From NCBI RefSeq assembly GCF_026008495.1, contig NZ_BQUN01000003.1, forward strand, positions 1 to 64,000: DNA of 64,000 bases, given 5' to 3'. The position numbers were made by a program, and so were the translations under genes. Numbering within the stretch: the first letter of the stretch is position 1; every line of letters begins with the position of its first letter. The notes under the pieces were generated by a model that worked only from the letters and a program-made list of their open reading frames with translations, did not search any database and had not been told where the DNA came from. Of the stretch, positions 15,640 to 25,238 are shown one piece after another. The DNA comes from Streptomyces sp. A012304 (GTDB taxonomy: Bacteria > Actinomycetota > Actinomycetes > Streptomycetales > Streptomycetaceae).

Positions 15640-17148
15640 TCACCCCTTCAGCACCGGGAACCGCCGAGGCGCCACGCACAGCAGCACCAGGAAGGCGACC
15701 GCCGCCGCGCACGACGCACCGAGGTACACCGCGTGCACCGCGTCCGCGACGGCCCGCCGGGTCGGCTCGGGGACGGTTCCCGCGTTCCACGCGCGCGTGA
15801 CGGAGTCCAGGTCCCCCGCCCCGCCCAGCCGCGCGGCCAGCACCCCGTTGGCGACCGCGCCGAACACCGCCGCGCCCACCGTCTGTCCGGTCTGGCGGCA
15901 GAAGAGGACGGACGCGGTCGTCGTACCGCGCTCCGACCAGCCGACCGTCGACTGCACCCCGACGATCAGCGGAAGCTGGAACAGGCCGAGGGCCGCGCCC
16001 AGCAGCAGCATCAGCACCGCCGGCTGCCAGGCCGCGCCCGGATACGGCAGGAACGGGAAGGCCAGCAGCACCAGGGTCGCCGCGCCGATGCCGAGCAGGG
16101 CGGTGTCCCGGAAGCCGATGCGTCGGTAGACGTGCTGGCTCAGCGCGGCCGACAGCGGCCAGCTCAGCGTCCACACCGACAGCACGAACCCGGCGGTGAC
16201 CGGGTCGAGTTCGAGCACCGACTGCGCGTACGTCGGCAGGAACACCGTCGGCGCCACCATCACCAGCCCCAGCGCGCCCAGCGCGAGATTGACCGCGGCG
16301 ATCGTACGGCGGCGCCAGACCCAGCCGGGGATGATCGGCTCGGCCGCCCGGCGCTCCACCAGCACCACCACCGCCACCAGCGCCAGCCCCGCGGCGAACA
16401 GGGTGAGCGACGGCGGCGACAGCCACGGCCAGGCCACCCCGCCCTGCACCAGCGCGGTCAGCAGCACCCCGCCGCACGCGAACACCGCCGTCGCCCCCGC
16501 CCAGTCCACGCGCGCGCGTGGCCGCGACTCCCGCTGCGGCTCGTGCAGATGACGCACGATCAGCCACAACGCCACCGCTCCGACGGGCAGGTTGACGAGG
16601 AAGATCCACCGCCAGTCGGCGTACTCGGCCAGCAGCCCGCCCACGCCGGGGCCGGCGACCGCGGACACCGCCCACACCGTGGACAGCTTCGACTGGATCT
16701 TCGGGCGTTCCTCCAGCGGATAGAGGTCGGCGGCGAGCGTCTGCACGGTGCCCTGCAACGCCCCGCCGCCCAGCCCTTGCAGGACCCGGAACGCGATCAG
16801 CGAGCCCATGTTCCAGGCGAGCGCGCACAGCAGCGACCCCAGCAGGAACAGCGCCGCGCCGGCCACCAGCACCGGTTTGCGGCCGAAGGTGTCGGAGAGC
16901 TTGCCGTAGACGGGCAGGGTGACCGTCACGGCGAGGAGATAGCCGGAGAACAGCCAGGAGAACACCGAGAACCCGCCGAGGTCGGCGACGATCTGCGGGA
17001 CGGCCGTGGAGACCACCGTGGAGTCCAGCGCGGCCAGGGCCATGGCGAGCATGAGCGCGGCGACGACCGCCGCCCGCCTGCCGGTGGCCGGATGCCCGGC
17101 GGCTTCCCGCGTCGCGGGTCTGATGTCCCCCACCTGCGCCCTCCCCAT
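15640..17148 (-). CDS. MFS drug exporter, DHA2 (14-TM) type
   Basis: A 502-residue proton-driven efflux protein with about 14 hydrophobic segments. LDSTVVSTAVPQIVADLGG corresponds to motif D of the 14-TM family. GKLSDTFGRKPVLVAG is MFS motif A. FRVLQGLGGGALQGTVQTLAADL contains the helix-4/5 motif region. GPGVGGLLAEYADWRWIFLVNLPVG is motif C, characteristic of exporters. ATG 17148 is chosen with AAGGGA upstream. No regulator gene is adjacent. The substrate is unknown; homologues confer multidrug or self-produced-antibiotic resistance. Confidence 0.9.
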   Translation of the reverse strand: MGRAQVGDIRPATREAAGHPATGRRAAVVAALMLAMALAALDSTVVSTAVPQIVADLGGFSVFSWLFSGYLLAVTVTLPVYGKLSDTFGRKPVLVAGAALFLLGSLLCALAWNMGSLIAFRVLQGLGGGALQGTVQTLAADLYPLEERPKIQSKLSTVWAVSAVAGPGVGGLLAEYADWRWIFLVNLPVGAVALWLIVRHLHEPQRESRPRARVDWAGATAVFACGGVLLTALVQGGVAWPWLSPPSLTLFAAGLALVAVVVLVERRAAEPIIPGWVWRRRTIAAVNLALGALGLVMVAPTVFLPTYAQSVLELDPVTAGFVLSVWTLSWPLSAALSQHVYRRIGFRDTALLGIGAATLVLLAFPFLPYPGAAWQPAVLMLLLGAALGLFQLPLIVGVQSTVGWSERGTTTASVLFCRQTGQTVGAAVFGAVANGVLAARLGGAGDLDSVTRAWNAGTVPEPTRRAVADAVHAVYLGASCAAAVAFLVLLCVAPRRFPVLKG

Positions 17149-17557
17149 GGGGTGCGTGTCCCTTGCAGCTATGCGCTGCCGACAGCTTCCCACTTGAGCC
17201 TGACGCGGCGGCAGGGTGGAAGCTGGACGGGCCGGAGGGTGGAGACGCCCCTGAGAGGCGCTCCACCCGCCGGTGGACTGCCCCTAGGGGTACCTCCGTA
17301 CTACGGCTGGGGGAGGGTTCGTACCGTCGGAGGAGGAGAAGGGCCGGGTCCCGTACTTAGCCTGGCTTTACGCCGTCGACGGGGGGTGGGGGAGGGCCGA
17401 CCCCGACTCCGAGAGGTGGGGTTATCCCCCCGTGAAGACGGGCCCGAGCACCAGCGCGCGGGACCCTCCCGCGCCGACAGACTCATCGACGTAGAGCCAC
17501 TCGCTGCCTCAGTGCACCTCCGGCAGCTTCCTTTACTTCCGACATAGGAGATTTACC
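17149..17557. promoter_or_regulatory. 410-base gene-free region between the MFS and ABC genes
   Basis: Divergent promoter region. It contains an inverted repeat GGTGGAGaCGCC/GGCGCTCCACC at 17238-17267 and a possible rightward -10 box TAGCCT near 17359. The ATP-binding gene has a clear ribosome site (AGGAGA six bases before its GTG). No coding frame with Streptomyces codon bias is seen. Confidence 0.4.
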
Positions 17558-18346
17558 GTGACTTCGGCTGTGACCATTCCCAGGCACGGGGGCACTGGAG
17601 GGCGTACGGCCGTTGCCGCGCGAGCGCGGCAGGTCGTCAAGGCGTACGGGTCCGGGGAGACCCGGGTCGTCGCCCTCGACCACGTCGACGTGGACATCGC
17701 CCGCGGCCGGTTCACCGCGATCATGGGCCCCTCGGGGTCCGGCAAGTCCACGCTGATGCACTGCCTCGCCGGTCTCGACACCGTCTCGTCCGGGCAGATC
17801 TACCTGGACGAGACCGAGATCACGGGCCTGAAGGACAAGAAGCTGACGCAGCTGCGCCGGGACCGGATCGGGTTCATCTTCCAGGCGTTCAACCTGCTGC
17901 CGACGCTCAACGCGATCGAGAACATCACGCTGCCCATGGACATCGCCGGCCGCAAGCCCGACAAGGGATGGCTGGACCGGGTCGTGGAGACCGTCGGTCT
18001 CGCCGGGCGGCTGAAGCACCGGCCCACCCAGCTCTCCGGCGGCCAGCAGCAGCGCGTCGCCGTGGCGCGCGCCCTCGCCGCCCGCCCCGAGATCATCTTC
18101 GGGGACGAGCCGACCGGAAACCTCGACTCGCGCGCGGGCGCCGAGGTCCTGGGCTTCCTTCGCCGTTCCGTCGACGAACTGGGCCAGACGATCGTCATGG
18201 TCACCCACGACCCGGTGGCGGCCTCCTACGCCGACCGTGTGCTCTACCTGGCGGACGGCCGCATCGTCGACGAGATGCACCAGCCGACGGCCGATCAGGT
18301 CCTGGACCGCATGAAGGACTTCGACGCCCGGGGGCGTACGTCATGA
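17558..18346 (+). CDS. ABC transporter ATP-binding protein (MacB/LolD type)
   Basis: A 262-residue ATPase that powers the adjacent FtsX-like permease. Walker A is GPSGSGKST (about residue 58), with IFQAFNLLPTLNAIENITLP after it (Q-loop region). The signature is LSGGQQQRVAVARAL (about 160), Walker B is IIFGDEPTGNLDS, and the H-loop is VTHDP. Start is GTG 17558 behind AGGAGA. The stop overlaps the permease start (ATGA), so the two are co-translated. It is a close paralogue of the ATPase at 62858-63628. Confidence 0.95.
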   Translation: MTSAVTIPRHGGTGGRTAVAARARQVVKAYGSGETRVVALDHVDVDIARGRFTAIMGPSGSGKSTLMHCLAGLDTVSSGQIYLDETEITGLKDKKLTQLRRDRIGFIFQAFNLLPTLNAIENITLPMDIAGRKPDKGWLDRVVETVGLAGRLKHRPTQLSGGQQQRVAVARALAARPEIIFGDEPTGNLDSRAGAEVLGFLRRSVDELGQTIVMVTHDPVAASYADRVLYLADGRIVDEMHQPTADQVLDRMKDFDARGRTS

Positions 18347-20922
18347 CCGTCATGAAGACCTCCCTGCGCAACTTCTTCGCGCACAAGGGACGCATGGCCC
18401 TGTCGGCCGTGGCGGTCCTGCTGTCGGTGGCGTTCGTCTGCGGGACGCTCGTCTTCACCGACACCATGAACACCACCTTCGACAAGCTGTTCGCGGCCAC
18501 CTCCTCCGATGTGACGGTGAGCGCGAAGAGCGCCTCGAACACCGGTGAGACCACCGCCGGCAACGGCAAGCCGCCGGTCCTGCCGGCCGCCGTGGTCGAC
18601 GAGGTCCGCAAGGCGCAGGGCGTGAAGTCGGCGGAGGGCACCGTCTTCTCCACGTCGGTGACGGTCGTCGACGCCGACAAGGACAACCTGTCGCCCTCCA
18701 GCGGCGCCCCGACCATCGTCGGCAGCTGGAACGGCCAGGACGCCCGCACCATGAAGATCACCGAGGGTGCCGCGCCCACGAACTCCGGCCAGGTCATGGT
18801 CGACGCGGACACCGCCGACAAGCACGACCTGAAGCTCGGCGACGAGATCGGCGTGATCAACGCGGTCGGCACGCACACCGCGAAGATCTCCGGCATCGCC
18901 GCCTTCCAGGTCACCAACCCCGGCGCCGCGATCTTCTACCTCGACACCAGGACCGCCCAGCGCACCCTGGTCGGCGAGCCGGACGTCTACACCAACGTCA
19001 ACGTCACGGCCGCGTCCGGGGTGAGCGATGCGCAGTTGAAGAAGAACGTCGTGGCCGCGATCGGCGCCGACTACAAGGTGCAAACCGCCAAGGAGACCGC
19101 CGACGCCAACCGCAAGGACGTCGGGGAGTTCCTGAACGTCATGAAGTACGCGATGCTCGGCTTCGCCGGGATCGCCTTCCTCGTCGGCATCTTCCTGATC
19201 ATCAACACCTTCTCCATGCTGGTCGCCCAGCGCACCCGCGAGATCGGCCTGATGCGGGCCATCGGCTCCAGCCGCAAGCAGGTCAACCGCTCCGTCCTCG
19301 CCGAGGCGCTGCTGCTCGGCGTCGTCGGCTCGATCCTCGGCGTCGGCGCGGGCGTCGGCATCGCCGTCGGCCTCATGAAACTCATGAGCATGACCGGCAT
19401 GAACCTGTCCACCGACGACCTGACGGTCGCCTGGACGACGCCCGTGATCGGCATGGTCCTCGGCATCGTCGTCACCGTCCTCGCCGCCTACCTGCCCGCC
19501 CGCCGCGCCGGCAAGGTCTCCCCGATGGCCGCTCTGCGGGACATCGGCGCACCGGCCGACGCCAAGGCCGGCGTCGTACGGGCCGTGCTCGGCGTGCTGC
19601 TCACCGGCGCCGGCGGCGCCGCCCTCTACCTGGCCACCGCCGCCGACAAGGCGAGCGAGGGCTCGCTCTGGCTGGGCCTGGGCGTCGTGCTCAGCCTGAT
19701 CGGGTTCGTCGTCATCGGCCCGCTGCTGGCCGGCGGTGTGGTCCGCGTCCTCGGCGCGGTCCTGCTGCGGGCCTTCGGACCCGTCGGCCGCATGGCCGAA
19801 CGCAACGCCCTGCGCAACCCGCGCCGCACCGGCGCCACCGGCGCGGCCCTCATGATCGGCCTCGCCCTGGTCGCCTGCCTGTCCGTCGTCGGCTCCTCCA
19901 TGGTCGCCTCGGCCACGGAACAGCTCGACAAGTCCGTCGGCACGGACTTCATCATCCAGAACGACCAGGGCCAGCCGCTGACCCCGCAGGCCGTCCAGGC
20001 CGTGAAGAAGACGCCCGGCCTGGAACGCGTCACCGAGTACAAGCTGCTCGACGCCGACCTGATCACCCCCGACGGCAAGACGTCCAAGAACGAGACGATC
20101 AACGCGACCGACCCGTCGTACGTCGAGGACCTGCGCACCGAGACCGTGGCGGGCGACCTCGCCGACGCCTACCGGCCCGGCTCGATGTCCGTCTTCGAGG
20201 GCTTCGCCACCGAGCACGACCTGAAGATCGGCTCCAAGGTCGACGTCGCCTTCGAGGACGGCCGCACCGCCTCCCTCACCGTCCGCGCGATCACCAGCGA
20301 CGAGGTGGTCATCGACAAGGGCGCGATGTACGCGTCGATCGCGACCGTCGCCCAGCACGTGCCGGCCGAGAAGATGCCGCTGGACGCCATGGTCCTGGCC
20401 GCCGCGAAGGAGGGTCAGCAGGACGCCGCCTACAAGGCCCTGAAGTCCTCGCTGCACGACTACCCGCAGTACAAGGTCCGCGACCAGACCGACTACAAGG
20501 AGGCCCTGAAGGAGCAGATCGGCCAGATGCTGAACCTGATCTACGGCCTGCTGGCGCTCGCGATCGTCGTCGCCGTCCTCGGTGTCGTCAACACCCTGGC
20601 CCTGTCGGTGGTGGAACGCACCCGCGAGATCGGCCTGATGCGCGCGATCGGTCTCTCCCGCCGCCAGCTGCGCCGCATGATCCGCATGGAGTCGGTCGTC
20701 ATCGCCCTCTTCGGCGCGCTGCTCGGCCTCGGCCTGGGCATGGGCTGGGGCGCGACCGCCCAGCAGCTGCTGGCCCTGGAGGGCCTGAACGTCCTCGACA
20801 TCCCCTGGCCGACGATCATCGGCGTGTTCATCGCCTCGGCCTTCGTGGGCCTGTTCGCGGCCCTGGTGCCGGCGTTCCGGGCCGGGCGGATGAACGTCCT
20901 GAACGCGATCGCGACGGACTGA
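18343..20922 (+). CDS. ABC transporter permease, MacB/FtsX-like, duplicated fold
   Basis: An 859-residue integral membrane protein. TM1 is near residues 17-40 (ALSAVAVLLSVAFVCGTLVFTDT) and is followed by a large extracytoplasmic domain (about 45-260). Next comes a three-TM FtsX domain, with AQRTREIGLMRAIGSSRKQVNRSV contacting the ATPase, and a middle TM pair. A second extracytoplasmic domain and a second FtsX core (VERTREIGLMRAIGLSRRQLRRM) follow. This 10-TM double-FtsX layout belongs to the group used for lipoprotein or envelope-stress work and peptide resistance rather than import. The substrate cannot be read from sequence. A strong terminator follows. Confidence 0.93.
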   Translation: MTVMKTSLRNFFAHKGRMALSAVAVLLSVAFVCGTLVFTDTMNTTFDKLFAATSSDVTVSAKSASNTGETTAGNGKPPVLPAAVVDEVRKAQGVKSAEGTVFSTSVTVVDADKDNLSPSSGAPTIVGSWNGQDARTMKITEGAAPTNSGQVMVDADTADKHDLKLGDEIGVINAVGTHTAKISGIAAFQVTNPGAAIFYLDTRTAQRTLVGEPDVYTNVNVTAASGVSDAQLKKNVVAAIGADYKVQTAKETADANRKDVGEFLNVMKYAMLGFAGIAFLVGIFLIINTFSMLVAQRTREIGLMRAIGSSRKQVNRSVLAEALLLGVVGSILGVGAGVGIAVGLMKLMSMTGMNLSTDDLTVAWTTPVIGMVLGIVVTVLAAYLPARRAGKVSPMAALRDIGAPADAKAGVVRAVLGVLLTGAGGAALYLATAADKASEGSLWLGLGVVLSLIGFVVIGPLLAGGVVRVLGAVLLRAFGPVGRMAERNALRNPRRTGATGAALMIGLALVACLSVVGSSMVASATEQLDKSVGTDFIIQNDQGQPLTPQAVQAVKKTPGLERVTEYKLLDADLITPDGKTSKNETINATDPSYVEDLRTETVAGDLADAYRPGSMSVFEGFATEHDLKIGSKVDVAFEDGRTASLTVRAITSDEVVIDKGAMYASIATVAQHVPAEKMPLDAMVLAAAKEGQQDAAYKALKSSLHDYPQYKVRDQTDYKEALKEQIGQMLNLIYGLLALAIVVAVLGVVNTLALSVVERTREIGLMRAIGLSRRQLRRMIRMESVVIALFGALLGLGLGMGWGATAQQLLALEGLNVLDIPWPTIIGVFIASAFVGLFAALVPAFRAGRMNVLNAIATD

Positions 20923-20949
20923 CCACCACGCCGTCGCCCACGGGGGGCG

Positions 20950-20997
20950 GCCCGGCGCCGAAGAGCCACGGGGGGCTCTTCGGCGCCGGGCGCTTTT
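20950..20997 (+). terminator. factor-independent terminator after the ABC permease
   Basis: A perfect 18-bp stem (20950-20967 with 20974-20991) with a six-base loop, followed by GCTTTT. It lies 28 bases after the permease stop. Confidence 0.95.
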
Positions 20998-21256
20998 CCG
21001 TCGCGGGCCGGTTTGCCGTTGGGGCTGGTTTGCCGTCGCGGGCCGGTTTGCCGTTGGGGGCCGTTTCCGTCGGAGTGCCCGTTTGCCGTTGGGGGGCTGT
21101 TTTCGGTCGCGGGGCTGGTTTTCCGTCGTAGGGCCGGTGTTCGGTCGCGGGCCGGTCGGTGTTCCGTAGGGGGCCGGTGTTCCGCCGTGGGGCCAGCCGG
21201 TGTTCCGTCGCGGGCGGGCCCGGTTTTCCGTCGGGGCCGGGTTCCGTTGCGGGCGG
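20996..21256. repeat. degenerate ~20-bp repeat array upstream of mfd
   Basis: About a dozen imperfect units of the form GGCCGGTKTTCCGTCGCGGG run through this 260-base stretch, which has no credible gene. The unit length drifts between 15 and 22 bases. The array lies between the ABC terminator and the mfd promoter region. Confidence 0.75.
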
Positions 21257-21257
21257 G

Positions 21258-21300
21258 CCTGTGGATGACACCCCGGGGTTCCCGGAGGGTTATCCACAGG
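21258..21300. promoter_or_regulatory. inverted pair of DnaA-box-like sites upstream of mfd
   Basis: CCTGTGGAT at 21258-21266 is the exact inverse of ATCCACAGG at 21292-21300. The right arm contains TTATCCACA (21290-21298), identical to the classical DnaA box. The left arm read on the minus strand gives TCATCCACA, one base different. A TAGGCT -10-like box follows at 21326-21331, and mfd starts at 21465. Confidence 0.55.
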
Positions 21301-21464
21301 CCCGGCGCCCGCCCGCCGGGCGTCGTAGGCTGGATGGACCCCCGGCCCGCGACGCGCGTCGGGCGGTTCGTGATGTCCGACGACGAGTGCCACCCGCTTG
21401 TTCTCCGCCCCTGACCCGTGACTTGCCCGATGATGCCCGCCCCTTGGACGAAAGCCGCCCCCGA

Positions 21465-24400
21465 ATGAGCCTGCACGGTCTGCTCGACGCCGTAGTCAAG
21501 GACACCGCCCTCGCGGAAGCGATCCCGGCGGCAGCCGACGGCAACCGCACGCACGTCGACCTGGTCGGCCCCCCGGCGGCCCGCCCCTTCGCGATCGCCG
21601 CCCTCGCCCGCGAGACCGGCCGCCCGGTCCTCGCCGTGACGGCGACCGGCCGCGAGGCCGAGGACCTGGCCGCCGCCCTGCGCTCCCTGCTGCCCCCCGA
21701 CGGCGTCGTGGAGTACCCCTCCTGGGAGACCCTCCCGCACGAGCGCCTCAGCCCCCGCAGCGACACCGTCGGCCGCCGCCTCGCCGTCCTGCGCCGCCTG
21801 GCCCACCCCAGCCCCGACGACCCCGAGACCGGCCCCGTCTCCGTCGTCGTGGCCCCCGTGCGTTCCGTGCTCCAGCCGCAGGTCAAGGGCCTCGGAGACC
21901 TGGAGCCGGTCGCCCTCAGGTCCGGTGGCACCGCCGACCTGAACGAGATCGTCGAAGCCCTCGCCGCGGCCGCCTACGCGCGCGTGGAACTGGTGGAGAA
22001 GCGCGGCGAGTTCGCCGTACGCGGCGGCATCCTCGACGTGTTCCCGCCGACCGAGGAACACCCCCTGCGCATCGAGTTCTGGGGCGACGACGTCGAGGAG
22101 ATCCGCTACTTCAAGGTCGCCGACCAGCGGTCGCTGGAGGTCGCCGAACACGGGCTGTGGGCACCGCCCTGCCGCGAACTGCTCCTCACCGACGACGTCC
22201 GCGCCCGCGCGCGTGCCCTCGCCGAACAGCACCCCGAGCTGGGCGAGCTGCTCGGCAAGATCGCCGAGGGGATCGCCGTGGAGGGCATGGAGTCCCTCGC
22301 GCCCGTCCTGGTCGACGACATGGAACTGCTGCTGGACGTGCTGCCCAAGGGCGCCATGGCCGTCGTCTGCGACCCCGAGCGGGTCCGCACGCGCGCCGCC
22401 GACCTCGTCGCCACGAGCCAGGAGTTCCTCCAGGCGTCCTGGGCGGCCACCGCGGGCGGCGGGGAGGCGCCCATCGACGTCGGCGCGGCCTCCCTGTGGT
22501 CCATCGCGGACGTCCGCGACCGCGCGCGCGAACTCGACATGATGTGGTGGTCGGTGTCGCCGTTCGCCGCCGACCTGGAACCGGAGGCCGACACCCTCCA
22601 GCTCGGCATGCACGCCCCCGAGACCTACCGCGGCGACACCGCGAAGGCGCTCGCCGACACCAAGGGCTGGCTGGCCGACGGCTGGCGCGTCGTCTTCGTC
22701 ACCGAGGGACACGGCACGGCCGTCCGTACCGTCGAGGTGCTCGGCGGGGAGGGCGTCGCCGCCCGCCTGGACACCGACCTCACCGAACTGTCCCCGTCGC
22801 TGGTCCACGTCTCCTGCGGCTCCATCGACTACGGCTTCGTCGACCCGGCGCTCAAACTCGCCGTCCTGACGGAGACCGACCTGTCCGGGCAGAAAGCGGC
22901 CGGCAAGGACGGCGCCCGCATGCCCGCGCGCCGCAGGAAGACCATCGATCCGCTCACCCTGGAGGCGGGCGACTACATCGTCCACGAACAGCACGGCGTG
23001 GGCCGCTACATCGAGATGGTCCAGCGCACCGTGCAGGGCGCCACCCGCGAGTACCTCGTCGTCGAGTACGCCCCCGCCAAGCGCGGCCAGCCCGGCGACC
23101 GCCTCTACATCCCCACCGACCAGCTGGAACAGATCACCAAGTACGTCGGCGGCGAGGCCCCCACCCTGCACCGGCTGGGCGGCGCGGACTGGACCAAGAC
23201 GAAGGCACGCGCGAAGAAGGCCGTCAAGGAGATCGCGGCCGACCTGATCAAGCTGTACAGCGCGCGGATGGCGGCACCGGGGCACGCCTTCGGCGCGGAC
23301 ACGCCCTGGCAGCGGGAGCTGGAGGACGCGTTCCCCTACGCGGAGACCCCCGACCAGCTCACCACCATCGCCGAGGTCAAGGACGACATGGAGAAGTCGG
23401 TCCCGATGGACCGCCTGATCTGCGGCGACGTCGGCTACGGCAAGACGGAGATCGCGGTGCGCGCCGCGTTCAAGGCCGTCCAGGACGGCAAGCAGGTCGC
23501 CGTCCTCGTCCCCACGACGCTGCTGGTGCAGCAGCACTTCGGCACGTTCAGCGAGCGGTACGCGCAGTTCCCGGTGAGCGTCAAGGCGCTCTCCCGCTTC
23601 CAGACCGACACGGAGGCCAAGGCGGTCCTGGAGGGCCTGCGCGAGGGCGCCGTGGACATCGTCATCGGCACCCACCGCCTGTTCTCGTCCGAGACGAAGT
23701 TCAAGGACCTCGGCCTGGTCATCGTCGACGAGGAGCAGCGCTTCGGCGTCGAGCACAAGGAGCAGCTGAAGAAGCTGCGCGCCAACGTCGACGTGCTGAC
23801 GATGTCCGCCACCCCGATCCCGCGCACCCTGGAGATGGCGGTGACGGGCATCCGCGAGATGTCGACGATCACCACCCCGCCGGAGGAACGGCACCCGGTG
23901 CTGACCTTCGTCGGCCCGTACGAGGAGAAGCAGATCGGCGCCGCCATCCGCCGCGAACTGCTGCGCGAGGGCCAGGTCTTCTACATCCACAACCGGGTCG
24001 AGTCGATCGACCGCGCGGCCGCCCGGCTGCGCGAGATCGTCCCGGAGGCCCGCATCGCCACCGCCCACGGCCAGATGTCGGAGGCGGCGCTGGAGCAGGT
24101 CGTCGTCGACTTCTGGGAGAAGCGGTTCGACGTGCTCGTCTCGACGACGATCGTCGAGTCCGGCATCGACATCTCCAACGCCAACACGCTGATCGTGGAG
24201 CGCGGCGACACCTTCGGCCTGTCCCAGCTGCACCAGCTGCGCGGCCGCGTCGGGCGTGGCCGCGAGCGCGGTTACGCCTACTTCCTGTACCCGCCGGAGA
24301 AGCCGCTCACGGAGACCGCCCACGAGCGCCTGGCCACCATCGCCCAGCACACCGAGATGGGCGCGGGCATGTACGTGGCGATGAAGGACCTCGAGATCCG

Positions 24401-24998
24401 TGGCGCGGGCAATCTGCTCGGCGGGGAACAGTCCGGGCACATCGCGGGCGTCGGCTTCGACCTGTACGTCCGTATGGTCGGCGAGGCCGTCGCCGACTAC
24501 CGGCGCCAGCTGGAGACCGGCGAGATCGAGGAGGAGCCGCCGCTCGAGGTCAAGATCGAGCTGCCCGTCGACGCGCACGTCCCGCACGACTACGCGCCCG
24601 GCGAGCGGCTGCGCCTCCAGGCCTACCGCGCCATCGCCTCCGCCAACTCCGAGGAGGACATCAAGGCGGTACGCGAGGAACTCGTCGACCGGTACGGCAA
24701 GCTGCCCGAGCCGGTGGAGAACCTGCTGCTGGTGGCCGGCCTGCGGATGCTCGCGCGCGCTTGCGGCGTAGCCGAGATCGTCCTCCAGGGCACCAACATC
24801 CGTTTCGCGCCCGTCGAGTTGCGCGAGTCGCAGGAGCTGCGGCTCAAGCGGCTGTACCCCGGCTCGGTGATCAAGCCGACGGTCCATCAGGTCCTCGTTC
24901 CCCGCCCGAAGACCGCGAAGGTCGGCGGCAAGCCGCTGGTCGGACGGGAACTGCTCGGGTGGGTGGGGGAGTTCCTGGCTTCGGTGCTGGGGTCGTAG
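21465..24998 (+). CDS. mfd: transcription-repair coupling factor Mfd
   Basis: Removes RNA polymerase stalled at DNA lesions and recruits UvrA. The 1,177-residue length is normal. The N-terminal UvrB-like module (VEYPSWETLPHERLSPRSD, RGGILDVFPPTEEHPLRIEFWGD) is present. The CarD-like RNA polymerase interaction domain (GDYIVHEQHGVGRY ... LYIPTDQLEQITKYVG) begins near residue 500. The translocase has Walker A GDVGYGKTE (about residue 654) and VDEEQRFGV (about 755). The helicase C-terminal part has STTIVESGIDISNANT and QLHQLRGRVGRG, and a TRCF domain ends the chain. ATG 21465 is the only start that fits the family; its ribosome site is weak. Confidence 0.97.
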   Translation: MSLHGLLDAVVKDTALAEAIPAAADGNRTHVDLVGPPAARPFAIAALARETGRPVLAVTATGREAEDLAAALRSLLPPDGVVEYPSWETLPHERLSPRSDTVGRRLAVLRRLAHPSPDDPETGPVSVVVAPVRSVLQPQVKGLGDLEPVALRSGGTADLNEIVEALAAAAYARVELVEKRGEFAVRGGILDVFPPTEEHPLRIEFWGDDVEEIRYFKVADQRSLEVAEHGLWAPPCRELLLTDDVRARARALAEQHPELGELLGKIAEGIAVEGMESLAPVLVDDMELLLDVLPKGAMAVVCDPERVRTRAADLVATSQEFLQASWAATAGGGEAPIDVGAASLWSIADVRDRARELDMMWWSVSPFAADLEPEADTLQLGMHAPETYRGDTAKALADTKGWLADGWRVVFVTEGHGTAVRTVEVLGGEGVAARLDTDLTELSPSLVHVSCGSIDYGFVDPALKLAVLTETDLSGQKAAGKDGARMPARRRKTIDPLTLEAGDYIVHEQHGVGRYIEMVQRTVQGATREYLVVEYAPAKRGQPGDRLYIPTDQLEQITKYVGGEAPTLHRLGGADWTKTKARAKKAVKEIAADLIKLYSARMAAPGHAFGADTPWQRELEDAFPYAETPDQLTTIAEVKDDMEKSVPMDRLICGDVGYGKTEIAVRAAFKAVQDGKQVAVLVPTTLLVQQHFGTFSERYAQFPVSVKALSRFQTDTEAKAVLEGLREGAVDIVIGTHRLFSSETKFKDLGLVIVDEEQRFGVEHKEQLKKLRANVDVLTMSATPIPRTLEMAVTGIREMSTITTPPEERHPVLTFVGPYEEKQIGAAIRRELLREGQVFYIHNRVESIDRAAARLREIVPEARIATAHGQMSEAALEQVVVDFWEKRFDVLVSTTIVESGIDISNANTLIVERGDTFGLSQLHQLRGRVGRGRERGYAYFLYPPEKPLTETAHERLATIAQHTEMGAGMYVAMKDLEIRGAGNLLGGEQSGHIAGVGFDLYVRMVGEAVADYRRQLETGEIEEEPPLEVKIELPVDAHVPHDYAPGERLRLQAYRAIASANSEEDIKAVREELVDRYGKLPEPVENLLLVAGLRMLARACGVAEIVLQGTNIRFAPVELRESQELRLKRLYPGSVIKPTVHQVLVPRPKTAKVGGKPLVGRELLGWVGEFLASVLGS

Positions 24999-25099
24999 CG
25001 GGGTTCGCGGGCGCTGCCGGGGGTGTCGGGGGCGCTGTCAGGGGTGTCGGAGCCGGTGGGCCGCCGCGCCGCGCCGCGCCCCTCGCCGGGACCGGGGCC

Positions 25100-25179
25100 G
25101 TGGCGCGGCCGACACCGGTGCCGGCGCCGGTGACCACGACGACACGGGGGCTGGTCGTTGTGCGGGTGAGGCCGCTCAT
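25100..25179 (-). pseudogene. N-terminal remnant of a short-chain dehydrogenase
   Basis: A leftward frame starting at 25179 reads VVVVTGAGTGVGRATA. That is the first beta strand and the TGxxxGxG cofactor loop of a short-chain dehydrogenase/reductase. After about 27 residues the similarity is lost and the frame runs into low-complexity sequence and then antisense to mfd. It lies just downstream of the TetR gene on the same strand, where a regulated SDR gene would be expected. A deletion probably removed the rest. Confidence 0.5.
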
Positions 25180-25238
25180 GGGGCCGATCCTCGAACCCCG
25201 ACGCCGACGTCAAGGCCGAGCACGGTCGGCCGGAACCG

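Noticed and set aside
20996..21256. CRISPR array
   Set aside because: Repeats are too short and degenerate, spacers are not unique blocks of constant length, and no cas genes are present.
20541..24887. Long minus-strand frame across mfd and the ABC permease end
   Set aside because: Antisense shadow; low-complexity translation and wrong codon-position GC pattern, while mfd on the plus strand is complete.
24999..25238. A second gene between mfd and tetR
   Set aside because: Apart from the short SDR-like start no frame has codon bias or motifs.
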